The notes beneath the pieces were generated by a model that saw only the letters and a list, made by a program, of their open reading frames with translations, ran no database searches and was not told where the DNA came from. Shown piece by piece: positions 58,901 through 64,000 of a stretch of 64,000 nucleotides of DNA; position 1 is the stretch's first letter, and the number at the start of each line of letters is the position of its first letter. The stretch comes from Fumia xinanensis (GTDB lineage: Bacteria; Bacillota; Clostridia; Oscillospirales; Ruminococcaceae), in NCBI RefSeq assembly GCF_014384905.1, contig NZ_JACRSV010000001.1, positions 682,001-746,000 of the forward strand, written 5' to 3'. A program made the position numbers and the translations under genes.

Positions 58901-60615
58901 TTGCGGACGAAAGAGACGATATACGAACCAAAAATATGACAGTTTCCGCCATCGACCTTCGTCTTGGGAGAATTTGTCTGTCGCGGACCGATATTACCGA
59001 ATCTATCCGGGAACAGCAGGGACTACTCCGCGTAATTGCCTATACTTTTGAGTTGGCGGCATTTGTCGATGTGGGCAGTCGGCGGCTGACCCTCTATACC
59101 CGGGAATCGGTGCTGGAAAACTTGCCGCCCAATATTGTAGAAAACTATGATAACCATATTATGTACTTCGTGGACCAGTATGGAGCGGAAGATGGACGGG
59201 AAGAAGCCCGCAGACAGTTTAATATTCAGACGATACTCTCCTTATTGGAAGAAAAGCCGGATGGATACGACTTTTTATTCTCCTATCGCGGTGAAAATGG
59301 TGAGCGGTATAAGCAGATCAACGTTTTGTGGGGCGACGTGAACCATAAAACCCTTTGCCTCGTCCGCGCGGACGTTACCGATATGCTGGCCGCGGAGAGA
59401 CAATCGAAAAAAGCGCTGGAAGACGCGCTGGCGTTTGCAGAGGATGCCAATCAGGCGAAAAGTGATTTTCTTTCCGCCATGAGCCACGACATCCGAACGC
59501 CGATGAATGCCATTATGGGCATGACGGCGTTGGCTGTTGCTCATATAGATGACCAAAACCGAGTATCGGACTGTCTGCAGAAAATTTCCATCTCCTCAAA
59601 GCATCTATTGAGCCTTATAAACGACGTTTTGGATATGAGTAAAATTGAACGCTCGAATATAAAACTCAATCGGATGAAGGTATGCCTGCCCCAGATGCTG
59701 GATCAGCTGTCGGATATGATGGCACCGCAGGCGAGAGCATCAGGACTCCAATTTCGTATTCGAATGAAAGGAATTGCAACCGAATATTTTTATGGCGATT
59801 CCTTACGTACCAATCAAATTTTTATCAATCTTTTGAGCAATGCTATAAAGTTTACGCCGGAAGGCGGCAGTGTCGATTTCCTGGCCCAACAGATTGAGCC
59901 AGTCGAAAATCCACTGCATGTCAGATACCGGTTTATAGTCAGCGATACGGGCATCGGCATGACAAAGGAATTCCTCGCCCACGTTTTCGATCCTTTTTGC
60001 CGCAGCGACAATGCTGCCCGTATTGAGGGAACAGGGTTGGGCCTCAGTATCACCAAGGGCCTCGTTGATTTGATGCGGGGCAATATTTCAGTCAAGAGCG
60101 AGATTAAAAAAGGGACTGTTTTTCAAGTGGAACTGGAGTATGAGCCGGCATCGCCGGAAGAATGCTCTCGGGCGGAGAAAAGCAGAGCTGAATCCGCTGG
60201 CCCTGCCGGAGAAATGTTGTTTGCGGGCCGCCGGTTCCTGGTGGCGGAGGACAACGCCATTAATGCGGAAATCCTCAGTGAATTGTTGCGAATGTATGGC
60301 GGAGAATCGGTGGTGACTGTCGACGGCGCACAGGCAGTGAAGGTGTTCCAGACAGCTGCACCGGGAACCTACGACGGCATCCTGATGGACATCCAGATGC
60401 CGAGAATGAATGGTTATGAGGCCACCAGAGCCATTCGAGAACTCGACCGTCCAGACGCGGGGACAATCCCCATTGTCGCCATGACTGCCAATGCTTTTGC
60501 AGAGGATATTCAGGCTTCCTTAGAGGCGGGAATGGATGCCCATATCGCCAAGCCTCTTGATGTGGAGATGCTAAAAAATACCTTGAATAGGGTACTGGCT
60601 GGAAAGTCTAAATAA
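55972..60615 (+). CDS. Cytoplasmic hybrid histidine kinase with nine PAS-like modules
   Basis: 1547 residues without membrane helices. About nine PAS-like modules fill residues 1-1145; each ends in a DIT-type turn (VDITER, FHNISD, RDITEE, NDITKE, TDITEQ, TDITES, ADVTDM and two weaker). Modules 1 and 5 carry a four-Cys pattern, CYQAAGYDEPCPFC and CYMALHGKNAPCSFC. HisKA has the phospho-His in MSHDIRTPMNAIMG near 1176. The ATPase domain shows NLLSNAIKFTPEGG, DTGIGM and GTGLGLSI. A C-terminal REC has the acceptor Asp in DGILMDIQMPRMNGY near 1472. The ATG at 55972 follows AAGGAGG and overlaps the HPt stop. Ligands are unknown. Confidence 0.93.
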   Translation: MRDASLSLDQMEALLDNAPVAIYVSSADDMELLYANPMAKSLFLRKSDVSKLTCYQAAGYDEPCPFCHTAEMGWDKLWVREFHHPGNGRVYQLSGKLLNWGEQAAHIEYIVDITERKREEERSREIKESLQATFSNVPCGLCVYCFDGERISPVFHNPAFYEMMGYSDESIQQIEQQTNYLGVHPEDLEKLQEKIQRLIREGRILQHTYRVWNDKKQEYRWIHLEGSVKLQQDGAKLIYGVYSDFNEQVRLEKELTDANEKMQDIVNAIPGGVAIYKVTDIFKTVYFSDGVPELTGYSPEEYRDLIKRDAVEMVYWEDAAMVVSKAQEVIQTHKVVKLEFRKQHRNGNIVWVRAQVKWIGEEDGCPLLHCVFHNISDLKEAQLEMDHLVNSIPGGIASYRVEGERFIPTYFSDGVVALSGHTREDYTKIFSDNALDMVYEPDRERVLKATLKALQNGEVLDVSYRMRHKDGNLIWIHLNGCRMGPLAETMKFYAVFTGMSAETRLFQSIANETADAIYVIGKENYDLLYANESKALFNQGQSCLGQKCYMALHGKNAPCSFCTLSEHAADGQEHQMLVDGTSRFYSTRFRETEWNGIPAYVKYVRDITEEVETRKEKDRLEQYFQSVLKNLPGGVVVVRCEAGGRMVPEFLSDGYIAMLGDAPENGEDLYNHDILDNVCPDDRQEVREQMAEFIASGESHCEIVCRMQKKDGTFCWVQNTLSLIQSEEGELRVYAVYNDITKEREKQEYIRQQYNDLILQHYRTPGPDAVVLGHCNITKNRIIDIIDYTHSDLLDTFGSERESFFTGLSTLVVDPEERKRFLEMYLNRPALEAFMRGDLERRMRCFIRVPRESKGRYVQIKMNLVSTPDTGDVTGILTVTDITEQTITDRILYQLSVTGYDVVADVDLFKDSYAIVSCNEEASFLPPREGCYSQWISYVERERIVPRDKAQYHKKLAPDYMKKRLTERGPYTFAFSLADERDDIRTKNMTVSAIDLRLGRICLSRTDITESIREQQGLLRVIAYTFELAAFVDVGSRRLTLYTRESVLENLPPNIVENYDNHIMYFVDQYGAEDGREEARRQFNIQTILSLLEEKPDGYDFLFSYRGENGERYKQINVLWGDVNHKTLCLVRADVTDMLAAERQSKKALEDALAFAEDANQAKSDFLSAMSHDIRTPMNAIMGMTALAVAHIDDQNRVSDCLQKISISSKHLLSLINDVLDMSKIERSNIKLNRMKVCLPQMLDQLSDMMAPQARASGLQFRIRMKGIATEYFYGDSLRTNQIFINLLSNAIKFTPEGGSVDFLAQQIEPVENPLHVRYRFIVSDTGIGMTKEFLAHVFDPFCRSDNAARIEGTGLGLSITKGLVDLMRGNISVKSEIKKGTVFQVELEYEPASPEECSRAEKSRAESAGPAGEMLFAGRRFLVAEDNAINAEILSELLRMYGGESVVTVDGAQAVKVFQTAAPGTYDGILMDIQMPRMNGYEATRAIRELDRPDAGTIPIVAMTANAFAEDIQASLEAGMDAHIAKPLDVEMLKNTLNRVLAGKSK

Positions 60616-60669
60616 ACCTATTCAAAAAATTCAATTATTGTACTATTTGGATACTAAATTGGATTTGAA

Positions 60670-60706
60670 AAGAAGGATTGTTTTCAAAACAACCCTTCTT
60701 TTTCTT
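60670..60706 (+). terminator. Terminator of the phosphorelay operon
   Basis: AAGAAGGATTGTTTT pairs with AAACAACCCTTCTT (one mismatch) and ends in TTTTTCTTTTT. Confidence 0.85.
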
Positions 60707-60730
60707 TTTCTCAAGCTTGCCCTAAAAATA

Positions 60731-60761
60731 TGAATAGTTATTTTTCTTTTCGTACAAACTA
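60731..60761 (+). promoter_or_regulatory. Candidate forespore sigma (SigG/SigF-like) promoter of the catalase gene
   Basis: TGAATA and CAAACTA are spaced by 18 bases, close to the Bacillus SigG pattern TGAATA / CATACTA. No sigma-A boxes are evident. It ends 25 bases before the start codon. Confidence 0.35.
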
Positions 60762-60786
60762 TAGGAAAACGAAAGGAGATTACACA

Positions 60787-61455
60787 ATGTTTAAACATGA
60801 AAAGCAATTATTCCATCCCGTGGGAGTGGAAAAACCTAATCCTCAGTATGCAGCTCTGCTCCAGGAACAGCTGGGCGGAGCAAATGGAGAGCTGAAAGCG
60901 GCTTTACAGTATATGTCCCAGAGCTTCCGCATCAAGGATCCTGAAATTAAGGATTTGTTTCTTGATATTGCGGCAGAAGAACTAGGCCATCTGGAAATGG
61001 TCGCCCAAACTATCAACCTGTTAAATGGCCATGATGTGGAGGCAGCTGCCGTCAAATCGGGAGAGATCGAGTCCCATGTTCTTTTGGGGCTCAATCCCGG
61101 CTTAATCAATGCCTCTGGTTATTCTTGGACGGGGGATTACGTGACAGTCACCGGCGATTTGTGTGCCGATTTACTGTCCGATATTGCATCGGAACAGCGG
61201 GCAAAAGTCGTTTACGAATATCTCTACCGACAGATCGAAGATAAAAAAGTACGGGAAACCATCGACTTTTTGCTCAACCGGGAGGAAGCCCATAACGCCA
61301 TGTTCCGAGAAGCCTTCAATAAAGTGCAGGACACCGGTTCAAACCGGGATTTCGGTACCACCAAGGCGGCAAAAATGTATTTCAGCATGTCAAATCCTTC
61401 TCCAGAATCCAGTTTCAAAGATGTCAAAGTCACCCCGCCGTCATTTCACCAGTAG
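60787..61455 (+). CDS. Manganese catalase, CotJC-like
   Basis: 222-residue ferritin-like protein that splits hydrogen peroxide at a di-manganese centre. Ligands are visible as Glu in NGELKAALQYM, EExxH in AAEELGHLEMV, Glu in ASEQRAKVVYEYL and ExxH in NREEAHNAMFREAF. It is shorter than free Mn catalases and close to the spore-coat CotJC group. The ATG at 60787 follows AAAGGAG. The possible forespore-type promoter upstream would fit a spore role, but the sporulation state of this organism is unknown. cotJA and cotJB are absent. Confidence 0.9.
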   Translation: MFKHEKQLFHPVGVEKPNPQYAALLQEQLGGANGELKAALQYMSQSFRIKDPEIKDLFLDIAAEELGHLEMVAQTINLLNGHDVEAAAVKSGEIESHVLLGLNPGLINASGYSWTGDYVTVTGDLCADLLSDIASEQRAKVVYEYLYRQIEDKKVRETIDFLLNREEAHNAMFREAFNKVQDTGSNRDFGTTKAAKMYFSMSNPSPESSFKDVKVTPPSFHQ

Positions 61456-61479
61456 ATTAAAACTTTATACACTTTTAAA

Positions 61480-61511
61480 GCAGTGTCAAAATTTTGGACA
61501 CTGCCTTTTTT
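61480..61511 (+). terminator. Terminator of the catalase gene
   Basis: GCAGTGTC pairs with GACACTGC around a nine-base loop, followed by CTTTTTTC. Confidence 0.85.
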
Positions 61512-61598
61512 CTGTCTATTGCTGTAGGACGGGCAAAGGAATATGATAATACCAGACAGAAGATCTGATGGGATTATACATCGAAAGGAGTCGGTTTT

Positions 61599-62192
61599 AT
61601 GCTGAAAATAGAAGCAAACTTTGACTTTGCCAAGGAATTTGCGGAAAAGTGGAACCAAAAACTGAAATCGGTGCGAATTTTTAGTTTTGTCCTAAGTATT
61701 TTCATGATTGTCTGTGGCGTGTTGTGCGTGATTTTTCCGGTTCAGGCGGTGCTGGCGGCTGAAATTTTAGCAGCAGTCGTCATCATTACATTGGGCGTTT
61801 ACGAAATAATCGATTATTTTTGTGAACCAGGCTTTCTGCGCCAGCCTATGAGTTTGATAGGCGGTGTCCTCAACCTGATTATCGGTATTTTGCTGATTTT
61901 TTCGCCGTCTCAGGTTACTATTTCCACGTTTGCCTTTTTGTTTGGAATCCTGCTAATGGTTTTCGGCGTGGATAAAATCACCTTCGCCCACCGGCTCAAC
62001 TTTTTTACTGCGACGAATTATAGCTGGGTGGTTGCCAGCGGTATCCTTAATATTTTGGCAGCGATTGCTTTTATCGTCGTTCCTCTCGCATCCACGGTGG
62101 TGCTAAATTATATTGTCGCTGCATACCTCTTTGTAGGCGGAATAACATTGTTTATCGAGGCAGTGTCGATAAAAAGCTTTAAAGTAAAGTAA
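61599..62192 (+). CDS. HdeD-like DUF308 membrane protein
   Basis: 197 residues with six hydrophobic helices in three pairs, the DUF308/HdeD pattern; for example FVLSIFMIVCGVLCVIFPVQAV, SLIGGVLNLIIGILLIFSP and GILNILAAIAFIVVPLAS show the repeated G-x-L-x-(I/L)-x-G unit. HdeD proteins are linked to acid and general stress. AAAGGAG precedes the ATG. It lies behind the catalase terminator, so it probably has separate control. Confidence 0.85.
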   Translation: MLKIEANFDFAKEFAEKWNQKLKSVRIFSFVLSIFMIVCGVLCVIFPVQAVLAAEILAAVVIITLGVYEIIDYFCEPGFLRQPMSLIGGVLNLIIGILLIFSPSQVTISTFAFLFGILLMVFGVDKITFAHRLNFFTATNYSWVVASGILNILAAIAFIVVPLASTVVLNYIVAAYLFVGGITLFIEAVSIKSFKVK

Positions 62193-62254
62193 AAAGCTCA
62201 CAAAAGACAGGCCTCTGCAACAAACTGCTTCAGAGTCTGTTTTGATATACAGAA

Positions 62255-62327
62255 GTGTTATATATAAAAAATGCTGGGGGCCGCGGTGACATTAACCGCG
62301 GCCCCCAGCTGTGCTGAAATATAACAC
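62255..62327. other. Nested long stem-loop element
   Basis: An inner perfect 14-bp stem CTGGGGGCCGCGGT-gacatta-ACCGCGGCCCCCAG (62274-62308) sits inside an outer 9-bp stem GTGTTATAT / ATATAACAC (62255-62263 and 62319-62327). No T run follows on the plus strand, so it is not a normal terminator for the HdeD-like gene; the outer repeats recall a small mobile element. Otherwise nothing is seen in 62193-62429. Confidence 0.5.
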
Positions 62328-62429
62328 ATATCTTCTAAATTTCAACCCACGCATCATTTTTATGCGACAGTTGCTACTATAGCATAATTAAGTGAAAATT
62401 GCAACTAAAAAATATTTTTTAAGAAGATA

Positions 62430-62458
62430 TTGTTTAAATTATAGTTGTGTGCTATACT
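62430..62458 (+). promoter_or_regulatory. Sigma-A promoter of the small hypothetical gene
   Basis: TTGTTT and TATACT are spaced by 17 bases, about 35 bases before the GAAAGGATG ribosome region. Confidence 0.6.
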
Positions 62459-62500
62459 TGTACAAATTGACACAGCGACAGTAGAAAGGATGAAGATGAC

Positions 62501-62797
62501 ATGAAAAGAAAGAATAGCGGGATGCTCGTAAAGAAGATCAAAATGAAGCCAGGATGCTTGCACTCCAACAGCTTATCGGATATTCAGGAGATTTTTTTGA
62601 CCGGCTGCCTGGACGAGCGGTTTTATTTTTCTGGGACGATTTGCGGAATTGTCAAGACAAATCCTGGTTCTGTTCAGGTGGACATTGAATCCTTTCCTGA
62701 TGTGATGGCCGTTTCAGATGCAAATGGCCGCGAATATATTTGTTCACAGCCTGATGATTCAGGGGTGGATTTTTTGCTGCGTTTGCCCCGGGAATAA
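62501..62797 (+). CDS. Small hypothetical protein
   Basis: 98 residues, not recognised. The N-terminus is basic (KRKNSGMLVKKIKMKPGCLH). The rest looks beta-rich, with FYFSGTICGIVKTNPGSVQVDIESFPDVMAVSDANG. Three Cys (residues 19, 36, 48) and one more at 81 are spread out, without a CxxC motif. It has its own promoter, a good ribosome site and a terminator, so it is a real single-gene unit. Confidence 0.7.
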   Translation: MKRKNSGMLVKKIKMKPGCLHSNSLSDIQEIFLTGCLDERFYFSGTICGIVKTNPGSVQVDIESFPDVMAVSDANGREYICSQPDDSGVDFLLRLPRE

Positions 62798-62808
62798 CGG
62801 ATAAACAG

Positions 62809-62838
62809 AAAAAGACGGGATTTTGTCCCGTCTTTTTT
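62809..62838. terminator. Terminator of the hypothetical gene
   Basis: AAAAAGACGGGA pairs perfectly with TCCCGTCTTTTT around TTTTG, with T runs on both strands. Confidence 0.9.
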
Positions 62839-62905
62839 TATGTGCTGAGAGCAGGTTGCCCATAAAACGGATGGCTTAAGGGGCGATGTTTGGTGCGGGC
62901 GCTCT

Positions 62906-62933
62906 TTGCAAAGCGGCACTTTTATGGTACAAT
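62906..62933 (+). promoter_or_regulatory. Promoter of the ClC gene
   Basis: TTGCAA and TACAAT are spaced by 16 bases, about 50 bases before the GAGGGAAG ribosome site. Confidence 0.5.
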
Positions 62934-62991
62934 TGGTTTGTTCATCATATAGATACAAATTGTTTGCAAATAAAACGCTGGAGGGAAGAAA

Positions 62992-64000
62992 ATGGCGCAG
63001 AACCATTCCATTTCAAAGACACTGGAGCGGTTTCGCAGCTTTCGGTACACCCTGGTGCTGGAAGGGGTGGCCGTGGGCGCTCTGAGCGGATTCGTCATCG
63101 TACTGTTCCGGCTAATTCTGGAACACGCCGATATGCTGCTTAAAGGGGCGCTTGAATACGGGAAGGAGAACGCCTGGTTTATTCCGGTATGGCTTTGCAT
63201 CTTGGCAGCGTTTTCCTATCTGGTTTACCGGCTCGTCAAATGGGAGCCGATGATTTCCGGCAGCGGCATCCCCCAGGTGGAAGGGGAGATGGAAGGAAAG
63301 CTGAGCCAGAATTGGTGGAAAGTGCTGGTTGCCAAATGCGCCGGCGGCATCCTGTCCATTGGAAGCGGGCTGTCCCTCGGCCGGGAGGGTCCCAGCATCC
63401 AGCTGGGCGCCATGGCGGCCAAGGGATTTTCCCGCCTGACGAAACGGATCAAGACGGAAGAGCGGCTTTTGATGACCTGCGGGGCAAGTGCCGGGCTCGC
63501 AGCAGCCTTCAACGCGCCTTTTGCAGGTGTTCTGTTCAGCTTGGAGGAAGTCCATAAAAATTTTTCGCCAGAGGTACTGCTCTCTACCATGGCGTCGTCC
63601 ATTACAGCGGACTTTATCGCCCGAAACGTCTTTGGGCTGGCGCCGGTATTCTCCTTTCATGTACCTCAAATGATGCCGCTGTCCCAGTACGGCCATGTGA
63701 TTTTTCTGGGAATCCTCCTGGGGTTGTTGGGCGTTGTATACAACCTATTTATAGGCGCCTCGCAGAAGCTATATGCCAAAATCAAGTGGGAGCCACTGAG
63801 GTTGCTGATTCCGTTTGTCTGCGCTGGGGCGCTGGGGTTTACGCTGCCTGAGGTATTGGGCGGCGGGCATCCGCTGGCGCTGAAAATTGCTGAAGGAAAG
63901 TTCGCGCTCTCGATGTTATGCTTGATTTTCGCTGTAAAATTTCTATTTTCCATGGTGAGCTTTGGATCCGGGGCACCGGGGGGCATATTTCTGCCTTTGC
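62992..64000 (+). CDS. ClC-family chloride/proton antiporter (cut by window end)
   Basis: The first 336 residues of a polytopic membrane protein; the end lies outside the window. Selectivity motifs are GSGIPQVEG (near 88), GREGPSIQLG (near 128, with the gating Glu) and GSGAPGGIFLPL at the very end. The internal proton Glu is present in LFSLEEVHKNFSPE, which favours an H+/Cl- antiporter over a channel. The ATG at 62992 follows GAGGGAAG. A role in anion balance or acid resistance is expected. Confidence 0.93.
   Translation, partial: MAQNHSISKTLERFRSFRYTLVLEGVAVGALSGFVIVLFRLILEHADMLLKGALEYGKENAWFIPVWLCILAAFSYLVYRLVKWEPMISGSGIPQVEGEMEGKLSQNWWKVLVAKCAGGILSIGSGLSLGREGPSIQLGAMAAKGFSRLTKRIKTEERLLMTCGASAGLAAAFNAPFAGVLFSLEEVHKNFSPEVLLSTMASSITADFIARNVFGLAPVFSFHVPQMMPLSQYGHVIFLGILLGLLGVVYNLFIGASQKLYAKIKWEPLRLLIPFVCAGALGFTLPEVLGGGHPLALKIAEGKFALSMLCLIFAVKFLFSMVSFGSGAPGGIFLPL

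Noticed and set aside
52560..62260. Shared 16-base word GTTTTGATATACAGAA near 52567 and 62239
   Set aside because: One such match is expected by chance in AT-rich DNA of this length, and the flanks do not align.

Overview
The window looks like chromosome of a gut-type, low-to-mid GC Clostridia (Firmicutes), most likely Oscillospirales/Ruminococcaceae-like. The evidence is strong AGGAGG-type ribosome sites and sigma-A promoters, Firmicutes gene neighbourhoods (cdaA-cdaR, rpsO-pnp, MarR plus a BmrCD-like ABC pair), a CotJC-like manganese catalase, choline-binding-type cell-wall repeats and U-tailed hairpin terminators. The genus is inference. Most of the window is ordinary core chromosome. Three AT-rich islands stand out: 1-430, 5520-6350 and 51700-52850. 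No rRNA operon, CRISPR array, prophage or complete insertion sequence was seen.

Layout. 0.4-5.5 kb: a giant secreted surface protein with five F5/8C-like domains, DUF4855 and cell-wall-binding repeats, followed by an AT-rich gene desert with a duplicated terminator module. 6.3-8.6 kb: an F420-ligase-family gene divergent from a LysR regulator. 8.8-12 kb: ispD, ispF, a DUF3343 protein and a cysteine desulfurase-like enzyme. 12-14.5 kb: c-di-AMP synthase cdaA and its regulator cdaR. 14.7-19.2 kb: a COG2509 flavoprotein, an orphan peptide-binding lipoprotein and a DUF368 (PopT-type) lipid-carrier transporter. 19.2-19.9 kb: a divergent RHH/XRE regulator pair with two matching operators. 20-23.5 kb: rpsO, pnp and a HAD phosphatase. 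23.6-27.9 kb: an autoregulated MarR multidrug ABC operon. 27.9-37.3 kb: a minus-strand block (polA, orf64, GNAT, rimI, tsaD, sbcD, sbcC, comEA-like) for replication, repair and tRNA modification. 37.9-41.6 kb: dusB and membrane proteins. 41.7-42.0 kb: RNase P RNA. 42.3-49.2 kb: NfeD/SPFH, AraC-GyrI, AbrB-ABC, apgM and a GyrI-like protein. 49.3-51.7 kb: an SDR enzyme, tRNA-Ser, an amidase and two tRNA-Leu. 51.8-52.3 kb: an orphan BglII-type nuclease. 52.8-60.6 kb: a three-gene phosphorelay / cyclic-di-GMP locus. 60.8-64 kb: manganese catalase, HdeD-like protein, a hypothetical and a ClC antiporter cut by the window end.

How parts work together. The most system-like region is 52.8-60.6 kb. A cytoplasmic hybrid kinase with nine PAS-like modules, two of them carrying four-cysteine clusters, overlaps an HPt gene and follows a REC-GGDEF*-EAL-REC*-GGDEF protein (* = degenerate). 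All parts of a His-Asp-His-Asp relay ending in c-di-GMP turnover are therefore encoded together. Next to it sits a BglII/BstYI-type restriction nuclease with a complete D-x8-E-x-Q site, low GC, no methyltransferase, and an insertion point just after a tRNA-Leu operon terminator. A dispersed repeat family built of chained short hairpins occurs at 9.5, 16.5 and 37.6 kb, with possible relatives at 14.6 and 50.2 kb, always between genes.

All calls come from reading the sequence. Domain names are by motif recognition without database searches.
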